From positions 1,240,001 to 1,304,000 of the forward strand of contig CP179201.1 of assembly GCA_051201605.1 (NCBI GenBank): a stretch of DNA of 64,000 bases, read 5' to 3'. Positions 1 to 8,948 of this stretch are shown here, piece after piece. Source of the DNA: CABZJG01 sp902512685 (lineage in GTDB: Bacteria > Pseudomonadota > Alphaproteobacteria > Rhodobacterales > Rhodobacteraceae). The position numbers and the translations under genes were made by a program. The notes beneath the pieces are model-generated. The model searched no databases. It saw nothing but the letters and a program-made list of their open reading frames with translations, and was not told the origin of the DNA. Position 1 is the stretch's first letter; every line of letters begins with the position of its first letter.

Positions 1-708
1 CACCAAATCCAGCATAGACATCAAATCTGGCCCATCTTTGCCAGCATTGCGCAATTGTCTGCGGCATTCAACAAGGCATAAAAATACCACCGCAGCAGCG
101 CAAAGATGGCCAAGATCAGCGGTTTCATCTTGGCGGTTGGGATTAACAACTGCTAAACAGTCGGGCAGGGTTTCCGCCCCCAGATGGTGATCAAGCACAA
201 TCACATCGGCCGGTTTTGCCGCCTCTATAGGCGCATGGCTAAGGGTGCCGCAATCTACGCATATAATCAGGCTATGGTGCGCGGCCAATTTTTGCATGGC
301 GGCGGTGTTCGGGCCATAGCCTTCATCAATCCGGTCTGGAACATAGAGCGTCGGCGTACAGCCAAAATGGCGCAGCCAAAGGCAAATCAGCGCCGCCGAA
401 GTCGCCCCGTCAACATCGTAATCTGCAAAAATGGCAATTTTTTCACCGCTGTTGATGGCCGCTATAAGACGTGCGCTAGCCTTTTGCATATCGCAAAGGC
501 TTTGTGGGTCAGGCATCAGGTTTCGCAATTGTGGGCTTAGATAGGCCTCGGCTTCATCGCTTTGCACGTCAAGTCGGGCCAGCGTTGCACAAAGCGCCTG
601 CGGCAAAGCGGTTCTCTGGACCATCGCTTCGGTGCTGCGCAAAAGTGGCCCCGAGGGCCCCACCCATGTGCGCCCTGTTAAGGATGTAGATACACCTAGA
701 AAGTCCAA
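1..708 (-). CDS. recJ: Single-stranded-DNA-specific exonuclease RecJ (C-terminus outside window)
   Basis: 5'-to-3' single-strand DNA exonuclease of recombination and mismatch repair, cytoplasmic. Only the N-terminal ~236 residues are present; the gene runs off the left edge. The translation shows the DHH-phosphoesterase motifs in order: ADYDVDG, then ICVDCGT, then VIVLDHH, which in the family bind the catalytic metals. I place the start at a TTG at 708 because GGAGGG lies just upstream and the translation begins DFLGVSTSLTGR, a typical alphaproteobacterial RecJ N-terminus; the first in-frame ATG is much further in. It lies 45 bp downstream of glpX on the same strand, in the order hom-glpX-recJ familiar from Rhodobacterales. 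The long plus-strand frames here are antisense shadows. Confidence 0.93.
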   Translation of the reverse strand, partial: MDFLGVSTSLTGRTWVGPSGPLLRSTEAMVQRTALPQALCATLARLDVQSDEAEAYLSPQLRNLMPDPQSLCDMQKASARLIAAINSGEKIAIFADYDVDGATSAALICLWLRHFGCTPTLYVPDRIDEGYGPNTAAMQKLAAHHSLIICVDCGTLSHAPIEAAKPADVIVLDHHLGAETLPDCLAVVNPNRQDETADLGHLCAAAVVFLCLVECRRQLRNAGKDGPDLMSMLDLV

Positions 709-753
709 TATCCCTCCGATTGCCAGTGGCTTTGAGCCACAGGCGTTTTTGGG

Positions 754-1731
754 TTATGCCGGTCTTTTGGTCGGGTTCCGGTAGCGCATGCGCCGCACTG
801 ATCCGGTTTTTGAGCGCATTAAAATGGTTTCTGTTGTTAAAAATCCGACCTCACGTTTGATCCCGGGTAGTAGCGATCCGCCTGTCACCCCGGTGGCGGC
901 AAAAATCACGTCTTGGGTGACCATATCATCGCGGGTATAAACACGGTTGAAATCTGTAATTCCGGCTTTGCTAGCGCGGGCTTTTTCATCGCTATTGCGA
1001 AACAGCAGCCGGCCAAAAATCTGCCCGCCCATGCATTTGAGCGCTGCGGCTGCCAGCACACCTTCTGGGGCGCCGCCAGCCCCCATATACATGTCAATTC
1101 CGGTGACTTGCGGCTCTGCGCAATGCATCACCCCGGCCACATCGCCATCTGTGATCAGCCGAATTGATGCGCCGGTGCCGCGGACTTCTTCAATCATGTC
1201 TTCATGGCGCGGGCGTTCAAGAATGCACACGGTAATATCTTCGGCGCCGCACCCTTTGGCCTTGGCCAAGGCTGCCACCCGTTGGCTTGGGGTCATGTCC
1301 AAAGTGACAGTATCAGGTGCAAAGCCCGGCCCAATGGCCAGTTTTTCCATATAGACATCCGGGGCGTGCAGCATTGAGCCGCGCGGACCCATGGCAATCA
1401 CGGTCAGGGCATTGGGCATGTCTTTGGCTGTCAGCGTTGTGCCTTCGAGCGGGTCCAGCGCGATATCAACCCCTGGTCCATTCCCGTTGCCCACCTCTTC
1501 GCCGATAAACAGCATTGGCGCCTCGTCGCGCTCGCCTTCACCGATCACCACGACACCCGCAATATCCAGCATGTTCAACTGTTCGCGCATCGCATTAACC
1601 GCAGCCTGATCGGCGGCCTTTTCATCTCCGCGCCCGACCAAATCGGCCGAAGCAATTGCGGCGGCTTCTGACACGCGCGCCAACCCCAAAGATAACATAC
1701 GGTCACTGAAATCGACTTTAGCTGATGACAT
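754..1731 (-). CDS. glpX: Fructose-1,6-bisphosphatase, class II (GlpX)
   Basis: Hydrolyses fructose-1,6-bisphosphate to fructose-6-phosphate for gluconeogenesis, in the cytoplasm. 325 residues, normal for class II enzymes. The metal and substrate motifs GEGERDEAPML and DPLEGTTL are intact, followed by the glycine-rich MGAGGAPEGVLAAAALKC segment. The N-terminus (SDRMLSLGLARVSEAAA) also matches the family, so the ATG at 1731 is kept. It lies 39 bp after hom and is probably cotranscribed with hom and recJ. No lesion or unusual residue was seen. A bifunctional FBPase/SBPase role is possible in relatives, but nothing here shows Calvin-cycle linkage. Confidence 0.96.
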   Translation of the reverse strand: MSSAKVDFSDRMLSLGLARVSEAAAIASADLVGRGDEKAADQAAVNAMREQLNMLDIAGVVVIGEGERDEAPMLFIGEEVGNGNGPGVDIALDPLEGTTLTAKDMPNALTVIAMGPRGSMLHAPDVYMEKLAIGPGFAPDTVTLDMTPSQRVAALAKAKGCGAEDITVCILERPRHEDMIEEVRGTGASIRLITDGDVAGVMHCAEPQVTGIDMYMGAGGAPEGVLAAAALKCMGGQIFGRLLFRNSDEKARASKAGITDFNRVYTRDDMVTQDVIFAATGVTGGSLLPGIKREVGFLTTETILMRSKTGSVRRMRYRNPTKRPA

Positions 1732-1770
1732 GGTTTAAATCCTTAAAATGCTGATTATAACTTTCCAAAG

Positions 1771-3060
1771 TTATACCTCTTCGATACGCAGGGCCACGGG
1801 GGTGCCTTGCACAACAGCGGTTTCGGGCAGTGCAGCCAAGGCACCGTCAAGCGCTTTGCGCTGGGCTTTATGCGTCACAATCAGTACGGGCGCATTTTCG
1901 TCCGCGTGGCCGTATTGCCGCATGCGATCAATTGAGACCCCCCATTCACCCAGTACAGCCGCAACTTTGGCCAAGGCGCCCGGTTTGTCCAGCAGGTGCA
2001 TTCGTAAATAAAACGGTGCCGGAGTTTGCGATTTTGAGGTGGCTGGCTGCGCCAGCTGCTCTGCGGGTTGACCAAAGGTGCTAATCCGTGTGCCGCGTGC
2101 GATATCTGCAATATCCGACAGAACCGCGCTGGCGGTTGGGCCTTCGCCCGCACCGGCCCCGCGCAGTACAATTTGGCCCACATGATCGCCTTCCAGCACC
2201 ACCATATTGGTGCCGCCTTCAAGCTGCCCGAGCGGCGAATTGGCCGGAACCAGACAGGGCGACATGCGCTGCTCTAATCCGCGGCCGGTCATTTGGGCCA
2301 CGCCCAGCAGTTTGATCCGGAAGCCCATATCGGCGGCTCGGTGAATGTCGTCGATTGAAATCGACCCGATGCCTTCGGTTTCCACCGCATCAAAATTCAC
2401 TTGCGATGCGAAAGCGATTGAGGACAGCAACGCAAGTTTATGCGCTGCGTCGATCCCGCCAACATCCAAGTTTGGATCGGCCTCTAGATAGCCCAAGGCA
2501 TCAGCTTCGGCAAAGACCTCATCATAGCTTAGTCCGCTGGCCTGCATCCGAGTAAGAATGTAATTACAGGTGCCATTCATAACCCCCATGACGCGCGTTA
2601 TATCGTTGCCAGCCAAAGCTTCGGTCAGGGATTTAATCACCGGGATACCGCCCGCCACCGCTGCTTCAAACCGTAAAACCGCCTTGGTGCTTTCTGCTTG
2701 CGTGGCCAATGCATGGCCATGATGGGCAAGCAGGGCTTTATTGGCGGTCACGACATCTTTGCCGGCCTTCAGCGCCGCCTCGGTTGCCGCTTTTGCCGGC
2801 CCGTCGTGGCCGCCCATAAGTTCGACAAAAACATCGACATCATCGCGCTGCGCCAAGGCAACAGGGTCGTTTTCCCAGCCATAGCTGTCAAGTGGTACGC
2901 CGCGGTCTTTTTCTCGGCTGCGTGCACAGATGGCGCTTATTGTAATTGGCCGACCTGTTCGCTGCTCTAATAGTGACGCTTTCTGGCGGATGATATTCAC
3001 CACACCGATGCCCACGGTTCCCATTCCTGCTATCCCCAGACGTAAAGGGTGCGTCATCAA
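1771..3060 (-). CDS. hom: Homoserine dehydrogenase
   Basis: NAD(P)-dependent reduction of aspartate semialdehyde to homoserine, the branch to threonine and methionine. 429 residues. The N-terminal Rossmann motif is GIAGMGTVGIGVV; the catalytic domain has GGIPVIKSLTEALAGN and MNGTCNYILTRM; a C-terminal ACT domain (about residues 345-420, FYLRMHLLDKPGALAKVA) suggests allosteric control by threonine, as known for the family. Two adjacent ATGs exist (3060 and 3057); the second gives MTHPLRLG and may be the real start. It is the first gene of the hom-glpX-recJ group and is divergent from the TetR gene, with about 140 bp between them. Confidence 0.96.
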   Translation of the reverse strand: MMTHPLRLGIAGMGTVGIGVVNIIRQKASLLEQRTGRPITISAICARSREKDRGVPLDSYGWENDPVALAQRDDVDVFVELMGGHDGPAKAATEAALKAGKDVVTANKALLAHHGHALATQAESTKAVLRFEAAVAGGIPVIKSLTEALAGNDITRVMGVMNGTCNYILTRMQASGLSYDEVFAEADALGYLEADPNLDVGGIDAAHKLALLSSIAFASQVNFDAVETEGIGSISIDDIHRAADMGFRIKLLGVAQMTGRGLEQRMSPCLVPANSPLGQLEGGTNMVVLEGDHVGQIVLRGAGAGEGPTASAVLSDIADIARGTRISTFGQPAEQLAQPATSKSQTPAPFYLRMHLLDKPGALAKVAAVLGEWGVSIDRMRQYGHADENAPVLIVTHKAQRKALDGALAALPETAVVQGTPVALRIEEV

Positions 3061-3173
3061 AGCCTCCGTTGCTGCCTGCCGCGCTTACCGCGATGTAGCG
3101 AGTCCACGGCCCTTGTGCAACGGTCGACGTTAAAATATGACCAATTAAACCCATTGCAGAGGGTACTTTTATT

Positions 3174-3187
3174 TGAACGAATGTTCA
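3174..3187. promoter_or_regulatory. Operator-like palindrome before the TetR gene
   Basis: TGAAC GAAT GTTCA: perfect 5-bp arms with a 4-bp centre, 15 bp upstream of the chosen TetR start. Its position and form fit an autoregulatory TetR-family operator, and it may also act on the divergent hom promoter. The palindrome is seen directly; the binding is inferred. Confidence 0.5.
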
Positions 3188-3201
3188 TATATTGTAGGCC
3201 T

Positions 3202-3807
3202 ATGGCACGCACGACAGGATCTCATTCACAAAAAACCGGCCCCAGAGTGACACAGTCCGCGCAACGGCTGTTTGCCCAATATGGTTATGCGGCGGTTTCA
3301 ATGCGCCAGATCGCAGCTGAGGTTGGCGTTCAGGTCGGCGCACTTTACAATTACACGCCAGATAAGCAGTCGCTTTTATTCACACTGATGCAAGAGCACA
3401 TGAGCGGGTTGCTGGCAACGTGGAAAATACATCAAGGACCAGAAAACAGCACGGCTTTGCGGGGTCTTCTGGCATTTGTCGACTGCCATTTGCGCTATCA
3501 TCTGCCACGGTCCGAGGCGGTCTTTATTGCCTATATGGAATTGCGCAATCTCACGGCGGAAAACTTCGATCACATCGAAAAGATGCGCAAGAGCTATGAA
3601 GACGCCTTGGAGGCTATTATTAAAAAAGGTATGGCGACCGGCGAGTTTAAAGTTGCCGATAGCAAAATTGTGACCTTGGCGATCATCGGGATGCTTAAAG
3701 AAGTAAGCACATGGTACCGGCCTGATGGCCGCTTGACCGAAGCGGCCTTGATCGAAAGATACCAAACCATGGCGTGCCAGTTGGTTGGCGCGGGCGCTGA
3801 GCCATAA
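3202..3807 (+). CDS. TetR/AcrR-family transcriptional regulator
   Basis: One-component repressor. The N-terminal helix-turn-helix spans about residues 12-58 (LFAQYGYAAVSMRQIAAEVG, then VGALYNYTPDKQSLLF), followed by an all-helical ligand domain; 201 residues in total. The open frame extends upstream to 3049, but the family N-terminus begins at MARTTGS, so the ATG at 3202 is used. That start also leaves the palindrome at 3174-3187 in the promoter rather than in the coding region. The ligand is unknown. The position, divergent from hom and ahead of a beta-hydroxyacid dehydrogenase, glutamate dehydrogenase and the sarcosine oxidase genes, suggests control of acyl or amino-acid catabolism. Confidence 0.88.
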   Translation: MARTTGSHSQKTGPRVTQSAQRLFAQYGYAAVSMRQIAAEVGVQVGALYNYTPDKQSLLFTLMQEHMSGLLATWKIHQGPENSTALRGLLAFVDCHLRYHLPRSEAVFIAYMELRNLTAENFDHIEKMRKSYEDALEAIIKKGMATGEFKVADSKIVTLAIIGMLKEVSTWYRPDGRLTEAALIERYQTMACQLVGAGAEP

Positions 3808-3994
3808 GCGCCCAAGGGCCAAGCTCAATTAGGAAACAACAAGACATTGCCCCGCTTTTGGTCGGCGCCGCAATCTGCCGCCCTGATTTGGCAGGGCTTT
3901 TCAGCGACAAGCTGGGATAGGGGATGTCGCAATCGGGCAGGATGCAGCGGCAAAGCTGTGCCAACTTTCCAAAAAATAACATAGGAATTGAAAA

Positions 3995-4942
3995 ATGCGC
4001 GTTGGATTTATTGGTCTTGGAAATGTGGGCGGTAAACTTTCGGGAAGTTTGCTAAGAAATGGCTCTGAACTGGCGGTTCATGATCTGAACCCAGAGCTGG
4101 TCGCCCGTTTTGTTGAACGCGGCGCTATTGCCGGCGGATCGGCCGCCCAATTGATGCAAAGCTGTGATGTGGTGATCACTTGCTTGCCAAGCCCGGCGGC
4201 CTCGGCTGCGGTGATGGATGAAATGTTGCCGCAAGTGACGGCGGGTAAAATCTGGCTTGAAATGTCAACCACGGATGAGGCCGAGGTTAAGCGGTTGGGC
4301 GCGGCGGTTATTGCCGCCGGCGGCGCTGCGGTCGATTGTCCGGTGTCTGGTGGATGCCACCGTGCTGATACTGGTAATATCAGCATTTTTGCCGGCTGTG
4401 AGCGGGATACATTTGAACGTATTTTGCCGCTGCTGACAAAAATGGGGCGGCGTATCCTGCACACGGGTGAATTGGGCTCTGCCAGTGTTCTGAAAGTGAT
4501 TACAAATTTTATGGCCACCGCCAATTTGGTATCCTGCGCAGAAGCGCTGACGGTTGCCAAAGCTGCGGGGATGAACCTTAATGTCGCTTATGAAGCGTTG
4601 AAAATCTCATCAGGCACCTCTTTTGTGCATGAAACTGAAAGTCAGGTGATCCTCAATGGCAGCCGGGATATTTCCTTTACAATGGATTTGGTGGCCAAAG
4701 ACATTGGTCTTTTCCAAGAGGTGGCAGAGCGCGCGGACGTGCCGCTTGAATTAAATCCGCTGCTGATTGAGATTTTTCAAGATGGAATCGCCCGCTTTGG
4801 CCCGCGTGAATTATCACCGAATATTATCAAACGGCTTGAAGAGGCGACCGGCCTAAGCATTCAAGCGCCTGGTTTTCCGGCTGAAATGGTTGATGATGAA
4901 CCCGAAGAACCGGGCTATGAAGTCAAAATCAACGAGGGGTAA
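3995..4942 (+). CDS. NAD-binding beta-hydroxyacid dehydrogenase (3-hydroxyisobutyrate dehydrogenase family)
   Basis: 315-residue beta-hydroxyacid dehydrogenase. N-terminal Rossmann motif GFIGLGNVGGKL, substrate-binding DCPVSGG at about residue 112, and a catalytic-lysine helix around SVLKVITNF near residue 167. A good ribosome site (AGGA) precedes the ATG at 3995. The family oxidises 3-hydroxyisobutyrate, tartronate semialdehyde and similar acids; the sequence alone does not fix the substrate. The acidic C-terminal tail (VDDEPEEPGYEVKINEG) extends past the usual domain end. It follows the TetR gene in the same direction after 187 bp in which I see no other gene. Confidence 0.85.
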   Translation: MRVGFIGLGNVGGKLSGSLLRNGSELAVHDLNPELVARFVERGAIAGGSAAQLMQSCDVVITCLPSPAASAAVMDEMLPQVTAGKIWLEMSTTDEAEVKRLGAAVIAAGGAAVDCPVSGGCHRADTGNISIFAGCERDTFERILPLLTKMGRRILHTGELGSASVLKVITNFMATANLVSCAEALTVAKAAGMNLNVAYEALKISSGTSFVHETESQVILNGSRDISFTMDLVAKDIGLFQEVAERADVPLELNPLLIEIFQDGIARFGPRELSPNIIKRLEEATGLSIQAPGFPAEMVDDEPEEPGYEVKINEG

Positions 4943-5018
4943 GCACTTGGATGTGGCGTTTTTTAGGGATGAAGCTCTAAAATCTTGGTAAAGCAATGGA
5001 TTAATTGAATATAAAATG

Positions 5019-5049
5019 CACATTTTTTAATCTTGTTGCAAAAAATGTG
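5019..5049. promoter_or_regulatory. Long inverted repeat upstream of glutamate dehydrogenase
   Basis: CACATTTTTT, an 11-bp spacer, then AAAAAATGTG: perfect 10-bp arms about 90 bp before the gdh start. It is too AT-rich for a normal intrinsic terminator, so a regulator-binding site (for example for an Lrp-type regulator) is more likely; it could still terminate the upstream transcript weakly. The role is inferred. Confidence 0.4.
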
Positions 5050-5137
5050 ATCTAACTTGCAGTGAGTCGCAATGACTTGTGCAGGTGGCTTTTAAAAGAT
5101 GTCTTGCGCATACGCCTTTTTGAAACGGAGCAAACCA

Positions 5138-6568
5138 ATGTTACCAGCCAATGAGCCTAGTTTTAGAGAAAGTGTGGATTTGATGTTTAACCGTGCTGTG
5201 CGGTTGATGGATTTACCGCCGGGACTCGAGCAGAAAATTAGGGTGTGCAATGCCACTTATACAGTGCGCTTTGGTGTGCGTCTCAGAGGGCAAATCCAAA
5301 CTTTTACCGGATATCGCGCAGTGCATTCCGAACATATGGAACCGGTCAAAGGCGGTATTCGTTATTCAGAGGCTGTCAATCAGGATGAGGTTGAAGCTCT
5401 GGCCGCGCTAATGACCTATAAATGCGCGTTGGTTGAGGCCCCATTTGGCGGATCAAAAGGCGGGCTCTGCATCAACCCGCGTGATTATGAAGAACATGAA
5501 CTTGAATTAATCACCCGCCGGTTTGCCTATGAGTTGATCAAGCGCGATCTGATCAATCCAAGCCAGAACGTGCCGGCGCCCGACATGGGCACGGGCGAAC
5601 GTGAAATGGCATGGATTGCCGACCAATTTTCCCGCATGAACACGACTGATATTAATGCGCGTGCATGTGTGACTGGAAAGCCGTTGAATGCAGGCGGGAT
5701 TGCCGGTCGGGTCGAGGCCACCGGCCGCGGCGTTCAATATGCGCTGCAAGAATTTTTCCGTGAACCAAAAGATATGGCCAAAGCCGGCTTTACCGTAACA
5801 TTAGAAGGCAAAAGGGTGGTGGTGCAGGGCCTTGGCAATGTGGGCTATCATGCCGCCAAGTTTTTGCAAGAAGAAGACGGCGCGCGCATTACCGGGATTA
5901 TCGAGCGCGATGGGGCTTTGGTCAGCGACAGCGGGCTTGATGTTGAGGCTGTGCGCAACTGGATTGCCGAATACGGCGGAATTACCGGCTATCCTGATGC
6001 CACCTTTGTGGCCGATGGTGCGGTGGTTCTGGAACAGGATTGTGATATTTTGATCCCAGCGGCCCTAGAAGGTGTGATCAATCTTGAAAATGCTGCAAAC
6101 GTCAAGGCGCCGCTGATTATCGAGGCCGCGAACGGGCCAATAACCGCAGGCGCAGATGACATTTTGCGCGAAAAAGGCTGCGTGATTATTCCTGACATGT
6201 ATGCCAATGCCGGCGGTGTGACGGTCTCCTATTTTGAGTGGGTCAAGAACCTTAGCCACATTCGTTTTGGCCGCATGCAGCGGCGTCAGGAAGAGGCCCG
6301 TCAGGAACTGGTGGTCCGCGAATTTGAAAATCTGTCGCAGGCCATGGGCGATAGCTGGAGCCTGTCGCTGGGTTTCAAGCAGCGCTATTTGCGTGGCGCT
6401 GGCGAATTGGAACTGGTGCGCTCGGGACTTGATGATACCATGAGATCATCTTTCCAAGCGATGCGCGAAATTTGGCACGAGCGCGACGATGTCACCGATC
6501 TACGCACCGCAGCGTATCTGGTGTCGATTGGCAAGGTTGCGGCCAGTTATCAGACCAAGGGTTTGTAA
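5138..6568 (+). CDS. Glu/Leu/Phe/Val dehydrogenase (glutamate dehydrogenase)
   Basis: Reversible oxidative deamination of glutamate or a related amino acid to the 2-oxo acid and ammonia. 476 residues from the ATG at 5138, chosen because GGAG lies 7 bp upstream; the open frame reaches back 13 codons. Hallmarks are MEPVKGGIRYS, the catalytic-lysine segment TYKCALVEAPFGGSKGG, PAPDMGTGEREMAWI, and the NAD-binding GKRVVVQGLGNVGYHAA. The N-terminal half binds substrate and the C-terminal half (from about residue 210) binds nucleotide. With the next gene, a PLP deaminase, it could assimilate or release ammonia from methylated-amine and amino-acid catabolism upstream of sarcosine oxidase. Confidence 0.93.
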   Translation: MLPANEPSFRESVDLMFNRAVRLMDLPPGLEQKIRVCNATYTVRFGVRLRGQIQTFTGYRAVHSEHMEPVKGGIRYSEAVNQDEVEALAALMTYKCALVEAPFGGSKGGLCINPRDYEEHELELITRRFAYELIKRDLINPSQNVPAPDMGTGEREMAWIADQFSRMNTTDINARACVTGKPLNAGGIAGRVEATGRGVQYALQEFFREPKDMAKAGFTVTLEGKRVVVQGLGNVGYHAAKFLQEEDGARITGIIERDGALVSDSGLDVEAVRNWIAEYGGITGYPDATFVADGAVVLEQDCDILIPAALEGVINLENAANVKAPLIIEAANGPITAGADDILREKGCVIIPDMYANAGGVTVSYFEWVKNLSHIRFGRMQRRQEEARQELVVREFENLSQAMGDSWSLSLGFKQRYLRGAGELELVRSGLDDTMRSSFQAMREIWHERDDVTDLRTAAYLVSIGKVAASYQTKGL

Positions 6569-6603
6569 CGGGCGGGATGTAAAAGAAGGATTGAAACGGC
6601 GCT

Positions 6604-7581
6604 ATGTCTGGATTTGTGACACAGGCAGAGTTTGAACAGGCCCAAAGGGTCGTGTACCAAAACCTCAACCCGACCTTGCAGCATGTCTGGCCGGTTCTGG
6701 TCAATGAGATGGGCTGCGAGCTTTGGCTCAAGCATGAAAACCATACCCCGCTCGGAGCGTTCAAGATGCGCGGCGGGTTGGTTTATATGCACAGCCGCGT
6801 CCAATCAGGTCACACCAATGGCGTCATTACCGCGTCAACCGGAAATCACGGTCAATCCATCCCCTACGCAGCGGCGCGGCATGATATTGCTTCGGTGGTG
6901 GTGGTGCCGACCAACAACGCGCAGGATAAGAATGCGGCCATGCGGGCGCTGGGCACCGAACTGATTGAAGTGGGCCATGATTTTGATGCTGCCAAAGCCA
7001 AAGCTGAAGACCTGGCAAAAGCCCGTGATTTGCATATGGTTCCCTCCTTTCACCGCGCTCTTGTTCAAGGGGTCAGCACCTATGCCCATGAGCTGTTTTC
7101 AGAAGCGGGCGCGCTTGATGCGGTCTATGTGCCGATTGGTCTGGGCTCTGGCATTTGTGGGGTGATGGCGGCGCGAGATCTATTGGGGCTGAAAACCCAA
7201 GTGATCGGCGTGGTCTCTGAGCGCGCCAATGCCTACCGGCTATCGCTCGAGGCCGGAAAACCGGTTTCGACCAATGCGGCAAATAGCTTTGCAGAAGGAA
7301 TTGCGGTTCGTACGCCGCACCCAGAAGCGTTAGGGGCGATCCGCCAAGGCGCTGAGCGGGTCATAGAGGTAAGCGATGACTTGATTGCCGAAGCGATGCG
7401 GGTGTTGTTTCGCGCAACCCATAATGTGGCCGAAGGCGCCGGCGCGGCCGCTTTGGCCGGTTTGATGAGCGAGCGGGACAAAATGACCAATAAACGTATT
7501 GGCGTTATTCTATGTGGTGGTAATATAGACGCAGATAAATTTGCATATGTGCTGGGCGGCCAAACCCCGATGCCGGGATAA
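6604..7581 (+). CDS. Threonine/serine dehydratase-like PLP enzyme
   Basis: Fold-type II PLP enzyme, 325 residues, one catalytic domain and no C-terminal ACT domain. The PLP lysine lies in PLGAFKMRGG (about residue 52); the phosphate-binding loop reads VPIGLGSGICG instead of the usual tetraglycine; CGGNID closes the cofactor site near the C-terminus. Biodegradative threonine dehydratases, serine racemases and the ectoine-related EutB dehydratases share this layout, so the substrate is open. It starts 35 bp after the glutamate dehydrogenase gene and ends 31 bp before soxB, so it is probably in one transcription unit with both. Confidence 0.82.
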   Translation: MSGFVTQAEFEQAQRVVYQNLNPTLQHVWPVLVNEMGCELWLKHENHTPLGAFKMRGGLVYMHSRVQSGHTNGVITASTGNHGQSIPYAAARHDIASVVVVPTNNAQDKNAAMRALGTELIEVGHDFDAAKAKAEDLAKARDLHMVPSFHRALVQGVSTYAHELFSEAGALDAVYVPIGLGSGICGVMAARDLLGLKTQVIGVVSERANAYRLSLEAGKPVSTNAANSFAEGIAVRTPHPEALGAIRQGAERVIEVSDDLIAEAMRVLFRATHNVAEGAGAAALAGLMSERDKMTNKRIGVILCGGNIDADKFAYVLGGQTPMPG

Positions 7582-7612
7582 GCAAGCAGCGTCGCGATGA
7601 AAAGGGTGGCTT

Positions 7613-8869
7613 ATGACACGGTTTTCGGCTTGGGAAGTGCTCAAGAAAGGCCTATCGGGCAATACCGATTGGCCACCGCATTGGCGCGACGCTGATCCAC
7701 GCGCCAGCTATGATGTGGTGATCGTCGGCGGCGGCGGTCATGGGCTGTCGACGGCCTATTATCTGGCAAAAAACCACGGGATAACCAATGTTGCCGTTTT
7801 GGAAAAAGGTTATCTTGGCGGCGGCAATATAGGCCGCAACACCACCATTGTGCGGGCCAATTACATGTTGCCCGGAAATTCGGAATTTTACAGCCATTCG
7901 CTAAAATTATGGGAAGGTCTGGAACCTGACTTGAATTTTAACGTGATGCATTCGCAGCGCGGGCAAATTGCACTTTTTCATTCCGATGGGCAGCGTGATG
8001 CTGCGGTCCGGCGGGCAAATGCAATGATCAACCGCGGCGATGATGCGGAAATGCTGAGCCAAGCTGATCTGCGCAAAATGCTGCCCTATCTAAATTATGA
8101 TAACGCTCGGTTTCCAATTTATGGCGGCATACTACAGCGCCGTGCTGGCACAGCGCGCCATGATGCTGTCGCTTGGGGTTATGCGCGCGGCGCTGATAGC
8201 CGCGGCGTTGATCTTATTCAAAACTGCGAAGTAACTGGCATCGATATCGAAAATGGTGTGGCGCGGGGCGTGCAAACCAGCCGCGGTGCGATCCGCGCTA
8301 AAAAAGTTGCGATTGTTGTGGCGGGCCGCTCTAGCCAGGTGGCGGCGATGGCCGGCATGCGCTTGCCGATCGAAAGCCATATCCTGCAGGCTTTCGTCAC
8401 CGAGGGGCTAAAGCCCTGCATTGATCATGTGGTCAGCTTCGGCATGGGGCATTATTATATCAGCCAGTCAGACAAAGGCGGGCTCGTTTTTGGCGGCAAC
8501 CTTGATTATTACGCCTCGTATGCGGCGCGGGGCAATTTGCCGATGAAAGAGCATGTGATGGAAGCGGCGATGGCCTTGATGCCGATGATCGGCAAGGCAA
8601 AAGTGCTGCGCTCTTGGGGCGGGATTATGGATATGTCGCCCGATGGCAGCCCGGTGATTGATAAAACCCATATCGACGGGCTCTATTTGAACTGCGGCTG
8701 GTGCTATGGCGGGTTCAAGGCTGTGCCCGGATCTGGCTATAGTTTTGCCCATTTGCTGGCCACCGGCAAACATCATGAACCCGCTGCAAAATTCCGGCTG
8801 GACCGCTTTCAATCCGGATACGGGTTGATGGACGAAGAAGGCACAGGATCGCAGCATAATCTGCATTGA
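7613..8869 (+). CDS. soxB: Sarcosine oxidase subunit beta
   Basis: FAD/FMN-binding catalytic subunit of heterotetrameric sarcosine oxidase, which converts sarcosine, tetrahydrofolate and oxygen to glycine, methylene-tetrahydrofolate and hydrogen peroxide. 418 residues. The FAD dinucleotide motif is VVIVGGGGHGLSTAYY (about residues 35-50); H183 in GTARHDAVAWGYA is the expected covalent FMN-attachment histidine; the C-terminal CGWCYGGFKAVPGSG is typical. First gene of soxB-soxD-soxA-soxG. N-methylglutamate dehydrogenase subunits are homologous, but the neighbouring genes of that pathway are absent here. Confidence 0.95.
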   Translation: MTRFSAWEVLKKGLSGNTDWPPHWRDADPRASYDVVIVGGGGHGLSTAYYLAKNHGITNVAVLEKGYLGGGNIGRNTTIVRANYMLPGNSEFYSHSLKLWEGLEPDLNFNVMHSQRGQIALFHSDGQRDAAVRRANAMINRGDDAEMLSQADLRKMLPYLNYDNARFPIYGGILQRRAGTARHDAVAWGYARGADSRGVDLIQNCEVTGIDIENGVARGVQTSRGAIRAKKVAIVVAGRSSQVAAMAGMRLPIESHILQAFVTEGLKPCIDHVVSFGMGHYYISQSDKGGLVFGGNLDYYASYAARGNLPMKEHVMEAAMALMPMIGKAKVLRSWGGIMDMSPDGSPVIDKTHIDGLYLNCGWCYGGFKAVPGSGYSFAHLLATGKHHEPAAKFRLDRFQSGYGLMDEEGTGSQHNLH

Positions 8870-8876
8870 GGACGTC

Positions 8877-8948
8877 ATGATTGAAACGCTCGCATATCAC
8901 AGCCAAACGGCAGCGCCGCACTATAGCGCAAAAGAGAGGGCAGCATGA
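8877..8948 (+). CDS. Possible 23-codon mini-ORF bridging soxB and soxD
   Basis: Starts at an ATG 7 bp after the soxB stop, with GAGG 5-6 bp upstream, and encodes 23 residues beginning MIETLAYHSQ. Its TGA overlaps the soxD ATG as ATGA, so it could couple soxB translation to soxD. Frame and overlap are seen directly; whether it is translated is unknown. Alternatively it is chance within a 75-bp spacer. Confidence 0.3.
   Translation: MIETLAYHSQTAAPHYSAKERAA

Noticed and set aside
184..689. Plus-strand open frames over recJ
   Set aside because: They are antisense to a clear RecJ translation with all DHH motifs.
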